Below, piece by piece: positions 1 through 7,499 of a stretch of 20,234 bases of DNA (positions within the stretch are counted from its first letter, which is position 1; each line of letters opens with the position of its first letter). Under the pieces are notes generated by a model. It saw only the letters and a list, made by a program, of their open reading frames with translations, ran no database searches and had not been told where the DNA came from. A program made the position numbers and the translations under genes. The stretch is from UCB3 sp964415605. GTDB taxonomy: Bacteria; Chloroflexota; Anaerolineae; Epilineales; Epilineaceae. The stretch spans positions 1 to 20,234 of the forward strand of contig CAYQBA010000081.1 in NCBI GenBank assembly GCA_964415605.1, read 5' to 3'.

Positions 1-11
1 CCGCCGCCGGC

Positions 12-1664
12 ATGTCGCGTCGGGGCGACCGGCGGTGGATCGCCGCGGCCGCCATGGTGGGGCTGGCGATCGTGGGCGGCGGGCTGTACTGGCGGTCGGG
101 CGCGCGCGGATCGGCGCAGGGCGGCCCGGTCGACCTCGCGGCGGCGCGCGCGGCGCTGCGTGCCGTGCCGCTGCCGGACCTGTCCGCGGTCGAAGCCGAC
201 GTCCGCGACCAGGTGGCGGCCCAGCACCAAGCCGCCGCGGACATGGCTGCCGATGCCGCGGCCGACCCGGCGGCGCTGGGCGAGGCCGAGGGCGCGCTCG
301 GCCGGCTGCTCCTGGCCTACGGCTTCGAGGCGGCCGAGCCGGCGCTGCGCAACGCCCAGGACCTCCAACCCGACGACAGCCGCTGGCCGTACCTCCTGGG
401 GCACCTGTACCGGACCGGCGGCCGGCTCGACCAGGCCGCCGCCGCGTACGCCCGCGCGCTCGAGCTCGCGCCGGACGACGTGCCGGCGCTCGTCCGCCTG
501 GGCGAGGTCGAGGCGGCCCGGGATCGTGTGGCCGACGCCCGGCGCCACCTCGAGGCGGCGCTGGCGCGCGACCCGGCGCACGCCCAGGCGCACGCCCTCC
601 TCGGACGGCTGGCGGCCGAGGCGGACGACCCGGCCACGGCGATCCGGCATTACGAGGCGGCGCTCGCGGCCCAGCCCGCGGCGTCGAGCCTGCACTACCC
701 CCTGGCCCTGGCCTACCGCGACCAGGGCGACGCCGAGCGGAGCGCGGCGCACCTGGCGCAGCGCGGGACGCGGGCCGTGGTGATGGATGAGCCGCCGGTC
801 GACGACCTGGCCAACCTCAAGCGCGGCGCCAACCTGTACGTGTTCCAGGGCGCGTCACAGCTGCGCGCGGGGCGCTTCGCCGAGGCGGCGGCGGCCTACG
901 AGAAGGCGATCGCCGCCGACCCGGCCAACGCCATGGCCCACCTCGACCTCGGGCTCGCGCGCTATCGGCAATCGGACGTCCCGGGCGCCATCGCGGCCGT
1001 GGAACAGGCGGCAGCGCTGGACCCCCGCGGCAACGAGGGCGCCAAGGTCCACCAGGCGCTCGGGGTCTACCGCCAGGCCGCCGGCGAGTTCGAGGCGGCG
1101 GAGGCGGCCTTCCGGCGGGCCATCGCGCTCGACCCGAAGTTTCCCGACGCGCACCTCGGGCTGGCCAACCTGCTGCGGGCGACGGACCGATGCGGCGCGG
1201 CCGTGGCGGTGTACGACCAGGCTCTGGCGCTGGCGCCGTCGCGGCGGCTGGCACACGTGCAGCGGGCGCTGTGCCTGGTCAGGGCCGGGCGCTCGGCCGA
1301 CGCGCGCGCCGCGCTGGAGCAGGCGGCCGGGGCCTTCCGCGACGACGTCGACATCGCCGACGCGCTGGCGCGGGTGCTGGCCGCGGCGCCGGACGACGCG
1401 GTCCGCGACGGGCGGCGGGCGCTGGCGCTCGCCACGGCGACGGTCGAGCGCCGCCGGAGCGTCGACACGCTCGAGACGCTGGCGATGGCGCACGCCGAGG
1501 CCGGCGACTTCGAGGCGGCGGCGCGCGTTCAGGCCGAGGCGATCGACCTGGCGACCGCGCAGTCGCGCGCGGCCTGGCTCGCGGTCCTCCGCACGGAGCT
1601 GGCCGGCTATCGGGCGGGGAAGCCCAACCGGGTGCCGTGGCCGGCGTTCCTGTACGACGGGTGA
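12..1664 (+). CDS. Membrane-anchored tetratricopeptide-repeat protein
   Basis: The protein has 550 aa. An N-terminal Arg-rich stretch is followed by one hydrophobic segment (about residues 9-27), so it is probably a signal anchor with the rest outside the cytoplasm. Residues of about 95 to 530 are a TPR superhelix of roughly eight or more 34-residue units, recognisable by recurring patterns such as AYARALELAPDD, AYEKAIAADPANA and AFRRAIALDPKFPDA. The C-terminus carries a YRAGKPNR motif of a kind seen at the ends of other TPR proteins. TPRs mediate protein-protein contacts; no catalytic domain is visible, so the partner and pathway are unknown. The ATG at 12 is chosen because the signal anchor starts there, but only 11 bases precede it, no Shine-Dalgarno is visible, and the frame stays open to the window edge, so a longer start cannot be excluded. 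It converges on the next gene with 28 bases between the two stops. Confidence 0.85.
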   Translation: MSRRGDRRWIAAAAMVGLAIVGGGLYWRSGARGSAQGGPVDLAAARAALRAVPLPDLSAVEADVRDQVAAQHQAAADMAADAAADPAALGEAEGALGRLLLAYGFEAAEPALRNAQDLQPDDSRWPYLLGHLYRTGGRLDQAAAAYARALELAPDDVPALVRLGEVEAARDRVADARRHLEAALARDPAHAQAHALLGRLAAEADDPATAIRHYEAALAAQPAASSLHYPLALAYRDQGDAERSAAHLAQRGTRAVVMDEPPVDDLANLKRGANLYVFQGASQLRAGRFAEAAAAYEKAIAADPANAMAHLDLGLARYRQSDVPGAIAAVEQAAALDPRGNEGAKVHQALGVYRQAAGEFEAAEAAFRRAIALDPKFPDAHLGLANLLRATDRCGAAVAVYDQALALAPSRRLAHVQRALCLVRAGRSADARAALEQAAGAFRDDVDIADALARVLAAAPDDAVRDGRRALALATATVERRRSVDTLETLAMAHAEAGDFEAAARVQAEAIDLATAQSRAAWLAVLRTELAGYRAGKPNRVPWPAFLYDG

Positions 1665-1692
1665 TGGGGCATCCGCGCTCCCCGCTCCCGCC

Positions 1693-2466
1693 TCACCGCC
1701 GCCGCAGCACCAGCAGGAACAGCACGTCGTACAGCGCGTGGGTCCACGTGACGATGCCGAAGCCCCGCAGCACGTAGATCGCGCTGAACACCAGCCCGCC
1801 GAGGAACCGGAACACGAACGACCCCGCCGCGAACGCGTCGCCGTACGGGCCGACGTAGTGCGCCAGGCTGAAGACCAGCGCCGAGACCGCCGCCGCCACC
1901 GCCGCCGCGGGCCCCGGCGCGAGCAGCCCCGCCTGCGCGATCGCCCAGCTCACCGCGCCGACGACCACCACCCGGAACAGCAGCTCCTCGTAGATCCCGG
2001 CCCCCAGCGACAGCACCAGCTGCTGGCCCAGCGAGAGCTGCGCCTGCCCGGCCGCCGACGCCATGGCCGGCGGGCCGCCGGCCGCGCCGAGCGGCGCCAG
2101 CACCGCCGCCGTCAGCCGCCCCACCACCAGCCCGAACGCCCCGGCCAGCGCCAGGCTCTCGAGCGCCATCCCGCCGAACACCCAGCCGTGCAGCGGCACC
2201 GGCCGCGTGCGCCACTCCTGCACCACGATGACCAGCGCCACCACCAGCAGAACCCACACCAGCGCGCCCACCCCGTTCAGCCCCAGCCGGTCCAGCCACC
2301 CCCGCAGCACCACGTCCGCCAGGTTGCGCAGCTGCCGGCCGCCCGGCGCCCGCCAGTTCATCACCCATGCCAGGGCCTCGTAGAGCACCAGCAGCGGCAT
2401 CGCGAACAGCAGGCTGTAGGTGTGCGTGCGCGAGAGCGCCCAATACGCCTCGAGGCTCACCGGCAT
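1693..2466 (-). CDS. CPBP-family intramembrane metalloprotease (CAAX/Abi type)
   Basis: The protein has 257 aa and several hydrophobic membrane segments. It carries the three signatures of the CPBP (Abi, PF02517) family in order: EELLFR with the Glu pair at about residues 160-161 and Arg at 165, FSLAHY with His at about 203, and HALYD with His at about 243 and Asp at 247. In this family these residues form the glutamate/histidine active site of an integral-membrane endopeptidase related to Rce1. Known roles include prenyl-protein processing, bacteriocin immunity and, for some relatives, processing of surface proteins; the substrate here is unknown. The ATG at 2466 is preferred over the GTG at 2472 because a GGGGAGG ribosome site sits 5 bases upstream of the ATG and abuts the GTG. 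It starts 19 bases after the stop of the VWA-propeller gene, so co-transcription is likely and a functional link with that secreted protein is plausible but unproven. Confidence 0.88.
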   Translation of the reverse strand: MPVSLEAYWALSRTHTYSLLFAMPLLVLYEALAWVMNWRAPGGRQLRNLADVVLRGWLDRLGLNGVGALVWVLLVVALVIVVQEWRTRPVPLHGWVFGGMALESLALAGAFGLVVGRLTAAVLAPLGAAGGPPAMASAAGQAQLSLGQQLVLSLGAGIYEELLFRVVVVGAVSWAIAQAGLLAPGPAAAVAAAVSALVFSLAHYVGPYGDAFAAGSFVFRFLGGLVFSAIYVLRGFGIVTWTHALYDVLFLLVLRRR

Positions 2467-2471
2467 CGCCA

Positions 2472-2478
2472 CCTCCCC
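2472..2478 (-). promoter_or_regulatory. Ribosome binding site of the CPBP protease gene
   Basis: GGGGAGG read on the minus strand, 5 bases before the ATG at 2466. It directly abuts the alternative GTG at 2472, so it decides the start in favour of the ATG. It lies in the short gap after the preceding gene's stop codon. Confidence 0.75.
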
Positions 2479-2485
2479 TGGCCCA

Positions 2486-5400
2486 TCACCGGCACGGGAT
2501 CGCCGCCGCGATGTCGCGGTAGATCGTCTCGAGCGCGCCGGGGTCCGACACGAAGTACGTGCGGCCCGGGCCGGCGATGGCCTCGAGCAGCGCCCGGTCG
2601 ACGTCCGCCCCCAGCCCGATCGCGTACGTCACGACGCCGAAGGCCCGCAGCTCGGCCGCCACCTTGAGCACGTCCTCCGCCGGGCCGTTGTGCGCCCCGT
2701 CCGAGAGCAGCACCACCACCGGCCGGTTGCGCGGCCGGCGCCGCCGGCTGAGCAGCTCGCGCGAGGCCGCCGCCAGCGCCCGGTCGATGCGCGTCCCCGG
2801 GCTGTTGTCCAGCCCCAGGATCGCCGCCTCCAGCGTGTCGCGGTTGCCCGTCAGCTCCGCCGCCAGCCGCGCCGTCGTGCTGAATCCCACCACCGCCGCC
2901 TGGTCGTCGGGCAGGTCCAGCCGGTTGACGAACGCCACCGCCGCCAGCCGCGCCTGCTCGAGCTTGGCGCCCGCCATGCTCTCCGACGTGTCGATGACCA
3001 GCGCCACGTCCGCGTGCTGCGCTTCCGACAGGCACTTGGCGCACAGCGGCAGGTAGATCGGGCGCGGCACCACCGTGGGCGTGGCCGTCGGCGTCGGCGT
3101 CACCGTCGGGGTGGGGCTCGCCGTCGGCGTCGGTGACGGCGTCACGACGCACACCGTCGGCACAGGAAACACGAACTGCCGCCGGACTCCGTCCGCGTCG
3201 GTGTAGTCCGCCAGGGCCTGTTCGTTGGTCGGCAGGCAGCCCGCCACCGCCGGGCGCACCCGGTACGTCAGCGTGATGCCCGACGCCGGCAGGAGCGAGC
3301 GCCCCCAGCGCAGCCGCCCGGTGGCCACCAGCGCGCCCGGGTTGGCCGACCCGTCGACGTACGCCACGTCCGGGCCCATGACGTCGTCGATGACCAGGTT
3401 CCCCGCCAGGCTTGCCAGCACCAGCCGCAGGATCTGGCTGTAGATCGGGAAGAGCTCGCTCGGCGCCGGCGCGAAGAAGTAGCGGCTCAGGTCGCCCGCC
3501 ACCGCCGTCAGCACGTCGCTGGCCACGTCCGACCCCAGCCCGATCGTGTAGATCTGCGCCCCCCACGCCCGCGCGTCGGCCGCGATCGGCCGTGGGTCCG
3601 CTGCCGCCCCGGTGTACTGCCCGTCGGTGAGGAGCACGATCACCGGGAGGGCCTCCGCCCGGCCCCGGTCGCGCAGGTGCTGCAGCGCCGCGCCCACCGC
3701 CGCCGCCATGTTCGTCTCGCCCTCCGGCACCAGGCGCTCCAGCCCATCGATGACGTCCGCCACGCTGTCGGTCAGCGGCACGTCGACCGTGGCGTCGTCG
3801 CTGAACGACACCAGCCCCAACCGGTGGTGTCGGATGTCGAGCAGCTCGGCGAACGCGCGCGCCGCGCCCCGCGCCGCCGCCAGCTTGGGGCCCGTCATCG
3901 AGCCCGACCGGTCCATCACCAGCACGATGTCGGCCCCGATCACCCGCGTGCTCGATGGACAGCGCGCCGCCAGCGTCAGCGTGACCGCCGCGGTCTCGCC
4001 GAGGACCAGCGCTGCCGGGCCGGCCCGCTTGTCGCCGCGCACGACGCACGACAGGCTCGACGGCGTCGGGCTCGGCGACGGCTCCGGCGGCGGCGTCGGC
4101 GGCACGCTCGCGCCGGGCGCGAAGACCCGCACCGCGCGCGCCCCGGCGTCCGCGAGGTAGACCTCGCCGCCACCGCCGAGCGCGATGTCCGTCATCTCGA
4201 ACGCCGCGCCGTCCGACAGCACCGGCCGCCAGCGGGCGACGAGGTTGCCGTCGGCCGCCGTGTGGATCTCGACGAACCCATCCGCCATGACCGCCGCGAT
4301 CACCGGGACCACGCCGAAGCGCCCGGCCGTCATCCGGCGCGGGCCCGACAGCAGCCCCGCCTGCCATACCACGTCCGGCGCATCCGCCCGCAGCCAGCCC
4401 TGGACCTGCGCCGCGACGAGGTCGCCGCTGAACAGGCGGCCGTCGCCCGCCACCGTCACGTCGCTCGGCCACAGGCCGACGCTCCCCGCCAGCCGATAGG
4501 CCCGCAGCCGCAGCCCGTCGGCCGGGTTGAACGTGGCCACGGTCTGGTCGCGCGGCCGCGTGACGTACACGGCGCCGGGCCCGGCCGCGATGCGCCCGCC
4601 CAGGGCACAGTCGCACGCGGCCTCCCACGCCGGCGGCCCCAGGCCGCCCGCGTCCAGCCGCACGACCTTGCCGCCCTCGGTCGTCGCGTACACCTCCCCA
4701 TCCGGCCCGAGCGCCACGTCCAGCGCATCGTCCGGCGTGCCGCCGACGACCGACGCGCGGCCCGCGGCGTCGAACCGCACCAGGCTGGCGTCGCGGCCGT
4801 CGTGCGCCAGCACGGCGCCGTCCGGCTGCATCGCCAGCGCCAGGCCCTGGCGGTCGGTCTCGGCCCCCAGGCGCGGGACGTAGGCGTCCCGCACCACCCC
4901 GCCGACCAGGCGGGCGCGGACGGCGCCGTCGCGGTCGTAGGCCAGGACCTGGAAGCGCGCGGCGCCCGTGACGAGCGCCAGCCCGCCCGGTCCCGCCGCC
5001 AGCGACCACGGCCATGCCCCGCCCGGCACCGGCGGCGCGCTGAGCGCCGCGACCGACCGCGAGCCGACGAGGCGGCCGACGAGGTCGAACGTCATGACGA
5101 GCTTCGCCCCCGGATCCTCGGGCGCGGGCCCGCGCACCAGGACGCTGACGTTCCCGTCGGCGTCGCCCGCGACCGCCAGCGGCGCGTGGCCGGCCAGGTC
5201 GAGCGTGCCGACCGGCACGCCCTCCGCAGTGTACAGCGCCACCGACGCGGTGGCCGGCCGCACGAGCGCCAGCCGGCCGTCCGCCGTCACCGCGACCTGG
5301 CCCGCCCGCCCCCGCGTGTCGCCGACCTCGATGGCCGGCCCCGGGATGGCCCCGGGCCGCACCGGGTTGATGCGCCCGTCGGCCGTGACGTACAGCGTGC

Positions 5401-5941
5401 CGGACGCCGCGTGCACGGCCATATCGGTGGCTGACTGGATGAACGTCAGGCTCTGGAGCGGCCGGATGGCCGTGCCGTCCGCCTGCCGCGTGTCGAGGAA
5501 GAGGCCCGCGGCGGTCGGCGCCGCCGGGCCACGGCGGTAGCGCTGCCACACGATGTGAACCTGATCGCGCTGCGGGTCGGCGGCCACGGTCACCGGGACG
5601 TAGAGCTCGTGCTCCGACGTCCGCGTCCATGTGCCCCGCAGCCGGCCGGCCGCGTCGTAGGCCATGACCGCGTTGCGCCGGCCGTCGGCCACGTAGAGGT
5701 CGCCGCCGACGCCGAGCGCGACGTCGACGGGCTCGCCGGGCGACTCCGGGAGCGGCCACGTGGCGTTGAGCACGTAGGTGTCGCCGGGCAGGATCTGCCC
5801 GGGCCCGGCCGGCGCGGCGCGGCCGCGATCGGGCGCCGACCACGGCGCCAGCCCGGCGGCGGCCAGCGCCAGGGCCCCGGCGGCCAGGGGCGCCGACCAG
5901 CGGCGCCATGTCGGAGCGGGGCGGGACAGGGGAGGGAACAT
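2486..5941 (-). CDS. Secreted beta-propeller / double VWA-domain surface protein
   Basis: The protein has 1151 aa. An N-terminal signal peptide (Arg-containing start, then an Ala/Leu core to about residue 30) is followed by an NHL/YVTN-like beta-propeller to about residue 630, with blades containing patterns like GGDLYVADGRRNAV and GEVYLADAGARAV. A short Pro-rich linker follows. The first VWA domain begins with the MIDAS motif DRSGS (Asp at about 677), with downstream T (ETNMA) and D (LLTDG). Next comes a post-VWA beta module, a Pro/Thr linker ending in IYLPL, and a second VWA with DTSES (Asp at about 984), GTRID and SDG, running to the C-terminus. VWA domains bind protein or matrix ligands through a divalent metal; the ligand here is unknown. 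The ATG at 5941 is chosen over the one at 5965 because AGGAG lies 7 bases upstream of it. It is a full-length paralog of the gene at 7500-10970 and is followed by a CPBP protease gene. Confidence 0.9.
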   Translation of the reverse strand: MFPPLSRPAPTWRRWSAPLAAGALALAAAGLAPWSAPDRGRAAPAGPGQILPGDTYVLNATWPLPESPGEPVDVALGVGGDLYVADGRRNAVMAYDAAGRLRGTWTRTSEHELYVPVTVAADPQRDQVHIVWQRYRRGPAAPTAAGLFLDTRQADGTAIRPLQSLTFIQSATDMAVHAASGTLYVTADGRINPVRPGAIPGPAIEVGDTRGRAGQVAVTADGRLALVRPATASVALYTAEGVPVGTLDLAGHAPLAVAGDADGNVSVLVRGPAPEDPGAKLVMTFDLVGRLVGSRSVAALSAPPVPGGAWPWSLAAGPGGLALVTGAARFQVLAYDRDGAVRARLVGGVVRDAYVPRLGAETDRQGLALAMQPDGAVLAHDGRDASLVRFDAAGRASVVGGTPDDALDVALGPDGEVYATTEGGKVVRLDAGGLGPPAWEAACDCALGGRIAAGPGAVYVTRPRDQTVATFNPADGLRLRAYRLAGSVGLWPSDVTVAGDGRLFSGDLVAAQVQGWLRADAPDVVWQAGLLSGPRRMTAGRFGVVPVIAAVMADGFVEIHTAADGNLVARWRPVLSDGAAFEMTDIALGGGGEVYLADAGARAVRVFAPGASVPPTPPPEPSPSPTPSSLSCVVRGDKRAGPAALVLGETAAVTLTLAARCPSSTRVIGADIVLVMDRSGSMTGPKLAAARGAARAFAELLDIRHHRLGLVSFSDDATVDVPLTDSVADVIDGLERLVPEGETNMAAAVGAALQHLRDRGRAEALPVIVLLTDGQYTGAAADPRPIAADARAWGAQIYTIGLGSDVASDVLTAVAGDLSRYFFAPAPSELFPIYSQILRLVLASLAGNLVIDDVMGPDVAYVDGSANPGALVATGRLRWGRSLLPASGITLTYRVRPAVAGCLPTNEQALADYTDADGVRRQFVFPVPTVCVVTPSPTPTASPTPTVTPTPTATPTVVPRPIYLPLCAKCLSEAQHADVALVIDTSESMAGAKLEQARLAAVAFVNRLDLPDDQAAVVGFSTTARLAAELTGNRDTLEAAILGLDNSPGTRIDRALAAASRELLSRRRRPRNRPVVVLLSDGAHNGPAEDVLKVAAELRAFGVVTYAIGLGADVDRALLEAIAGPGRTYFVSDPGALETIYRDIAAAIPCR
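3065..3140 (-). repeat. Pro/Thr-rich linker between post-VWA module and second VWA
   Basis: A low-complexity stretch of the protein at 2486-5941 in which Thr-Pro dipeptides alternate with Ser, Ala and Val. It ends in the motif IYLPL just before the second VWA domain. Such linkers are typically extended, and O-glycosylated in some secreted bacterial proteins; glycosylation is inference here. Confidence 0.8.
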
Positions 5942-5948
5942 CCGCAAG

Positions 5949-5953
5949 CTCCT
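5949..5953 (-). promoter_or_regulatory. Ribosome binding site deciding the start at 5941
   Basis: AGGAG on the minus strand, 7 bases upstream of the ATG at 5941. The in-frame ATG at 5965 has no comparable site, so the shorter protein, which also gives the better signal peptide, is favoured. Confidence 0.75.
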
Positions 5954-6051
5954 GCTGGGCGACATGGGGTTGTGATGCGCCAGGCGGAATGGGCGGGGGG
6001 TGCGCGGCCTGGCGGGCGCCGCGCGGTCCGCGGCGGGCGGCGCTGCGCGGT

Positions 6052-6080
6052 AGGTTAGCGCCCCGCGCGACGCGATGCAA
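6052..6080 (-). promoter_or_regulatory. Possible sigma70-type promoter for the VWA-propeller gene
   Basis: On the minus strand TTGCAT (6080-6075), a 17-base spacer and TAACCT (6057-6052) lie between the stop of the 6099-7292 gene and the start at 5941. The hexamers match consensus only partly but the spacing is ideal. It would allow the downstream gene to be transcribed independently of its upstream neighbour, leaving a leader of about 100 bases. Confidence 0.35.
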
Positions 6081-6098
6081 CCGCCGCGCGGCGTACGC

Positions 6099-7292
6099 TC
6101 AGCGGGCGCCGAACGGCTGCGGATCCGAATACGGCTCGCGCATCGCGAACGGGGCGAAGGCGCGGTGCGGGATGCCGTCGACCGCCAGGACGCGCGGGAC
6201 GCTCAGCTTCAAGATGTCGCCGCCGCCCTGGGTGTCCTCGTAGATCAGCTGACCCGACGTGCGCACCGGCAAGTAGCCGGCCGCCGTCGGGAAGACGACG
6301 TGCGACACCCACAGCTCATCGCGGCCAGCGATGTCGGTGTCCCAGCGCACGCTGCGCGCCGCCGGGTCGTAATGGGCGCCGGGCGGGTCGAACGTCGACG
6401 GTGCGACGGCCATCAAGGGCGCGACGACGTCGCGGACGGTCACCTTGCGAACGCGCGTCTGGGTCGACCACACCAGCGCCACCTGCCGGTCGGCGACCGC
6501 GGGCCAGCCCTCGGCATCCGCCAGCCGACCCGGCGCCGCGATATCCTGGAGGCAGGTGCTGGCGCAGTCCCCGCGCAGGCACACCAGCCCGATCTCGATG
6601 CCTTTGCGCCGCGCGGCGTCGGCCGCCGCCACGGCATCCCGGCAGAAAGGCGACTCGGGATCCGCCGCGTCGTCCGCCGTCGTCAGCACGAGCAGGCCCT
6701 CGCGCACCGGGTCGTCGGTCTGGCGCGGCGGGGCGAACGACCGGGCCAGGACGAGGTCGCGGATGCCGATGGCCAGGGCGGCGGTCAGGCCGCCGCGGCC
6801 GGCCGGCGTCGCCGCCGCCGCCTCGTCGAGGCAGCGGGCCAGGAGGTCGGTCCGGTTGGTCGGCGCGCACAGCGACCGGGCTTCGGCGTCGAAGGTCACC
6901 ACCCCGACGCGCGCACGCGCGTTGGCGGCCAGGCTGAAGCGCGCCGCCATCGCCGCCAGCGCCGCGTGCACCCATTCCGCGGGGGCGTCGCCGGCGCGCA
7001 CGGCGGCCTGGTCGACCGCCAGGGCGAGGTGGTACGGCCGCTGCCGGTCCGGGCAGTCGAACCGGGCGCGCGTGCGCACCGTGACCCCCTGCCCGAGCGT
7101 CACCGGCGATGGCTGCGCGCGGGTGTCCACCCGCACCCGGCAACCGCCGGAGGAGGGATCCATGGGCTCGAAGGCGGCGGCGGGCGGGGCAGCACCGAGC
7201 GTGAGGCAGGCAAACGCGGCCGCGGCCAACAAGGGGGCGGGCCGCCGGTAAGGTCGGAAGCGCGGGCTTGTGCCGTCGCGACACGCCGTCAT
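6099..7292 (-). CDS. Secreted VWA-like protein with degenerate metal site
   Basis: The protein has 397 aa. The signal peptide has a basic start (RFRPYRR), an Ala/Leu core and a PPAAA-type end near residue 40. The mature part starts with a Cys-containing beta module (GCRV...VTLGQGVTV...CP) that matches the pre-VWA module of the genes at 2486 and 7500. A VWA-like fold follows (about residues 85-265) and then the same post-VWA module (ELWVSHVVFP...GYLPV). The MIDAS is broken: the expected DxSxS reads DQAAV (Asp at about 94), and the second Asp region reads TTADD. Extra Cys residues (FCRD, CLRGDCASTC) suggest disulfides. There is no propeller, linker or second VWA, so it is about a third of its paralogs' length. 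The ATG at 7292 is chosen because of GAGGT 8 bases upstream and the signal peptide. It is probably a ligand-binding or structural partner that works without metal; the function is unknown. Confidence 0.8.
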   Translation of the reverse strand: MTACRDGTSPRFRPYRRPAPLLAAAAFACLTLGAAPPAAAFEPMDPSSGGCRVRVDTRAQPSPVTLGQGVTVRTRARFDCPDRQRPYHLALAVDQAAVRAGDAPAEWVHAALAAMAARFSLAANARARVGVVTFDAEARSLCAPTNRTDLLARCLDEAAAATPAGRGGLTAALAIGIRDLVLARSFAPPRQTDDPVREGLLVLTTADDAADPESPFCRDAVAAADAARRKGIEIGLVCLRGDCASTCLQDIAAPGRLADAEGWPAVADRQVALVWSTQTRVRKVTVRDVVAPLMAVAPSTFDPPGAHYDPAARSVRWDTDIAGRDELWVSHVVFPTAAGYLPVRTSGQLIYEDTQGGGDILKLSVPRVLAVDGIPHRAFAPFAMREPYSDPQPFGAR

Positions 7293-7300
7293 TCGCCCAT

Positions 7301-7305
7301 ACCTC
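7301..7305 (-). promoter_or_regulatory. Ribosome binding site of the degenerate VWA gene
   Basis: GAGGT on the minus strand, 8 bases before the ATG at 7292. It supports that start over the much longer open frame extending upstream through the divergent intergenic region. Confidence 0.6.
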
Positions 7306-7350
7306 GCGGGTGCGGCCGCCCGGGCGGGCGGCTCGGGACGCACCGGGCTC

Positions 7351-7379
7351 AGCGTACCACAGGGGGGCGAGGGCGTCAA
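7351..7379 (-). promoter_or_regulatory. Candidate sigma70 promoter for the leftward gene at 6099-7292
   Basis: On the minus strand TTGACG (7379-7374) is followed by a 17-base spacer and TACGCT (7356-7351). The -35 matches consensus at five of six positions; the -10 keeps the key TA....T. The leader to the ATG at 7292 would be about 50 bases and contains the GAGGT site. No comparably good promoter is seen on the plus strand for the divergent gene at 7500. Confidence 0.5.
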
Positions 7380-7397
7380 GGGGGGTACGGGGCCGTG

Positions 7398-7411
7398 GGC
7401 CGCGAGCGGCC
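7398..7411. repeat. Perfect inverted repeat in the divergent intergenic region
   Basis: GGCCGC, a 2-base centre GA, then GCGGCC. It lies 18 bases beyond the -35 of the leftward promoter candidate, between two divergent VWA genes. It could be an operator half-site pair or a chance palindrome in GC-rich DNA. Confidence 0.35.
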
Positions 7412-7442
7412 GATCATCATCCGCACCGAGTGTCCAGCATCG

Positions 7443-7455
7443 CCCGCCTGGCGGG
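7443..7455. repeat. Second perfect inverted repeat upstream of the gene at 7500
   Basis: CCCGCC, one base, then GGCGGG. It lies 44 bases before the ATG at 7500 and could act as an operator or a leader hairpin for the rightward gene. No T-tract follows, so it is not an intrinsic terminator. Confidence 0.3.
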
Positions 7456-7499
7456 TTGAACCCCCCGAATCGACCCGCTCTCACCCAAGGCAACGCACC

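Noticed and set aside
787..2667. Plus-strand frame spanning the TPR gene end and the CPBP gene
   Set aside because: Arg/Pro/Thr-rich low-complexity sequence that crosses two well-supported genes on both strands.
2457..6080. Alternative minus-strand frame of about 1200 codons
   Set aside because: Arg/Gly/Ala-rich translation without motifs. The overlapping frame has signal peptide, propeller and two MIDAS motifs, and both cannot be real.
6082..6093. 12-bp palindrome CGCCGCGCGGCG after the stop of the degenerate VWA gene, as a terminator
   Set aside because: No loop and no T-tract on the minus strand. Such palindromes are common in this composition.
6547..6585. RGD integrin-like motif in the degenerate VWA protein
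   Set aside because: A tripeptide in a Cys-rich loop carries no weight in a free-living bacterium and is expected by chance.
7456..7484. TTGAAC as a -35 for the gene at 7500
   Set aside because: The hexamer 17 bases downstream is TCTCAC, and transcription would start almost at the ATG.
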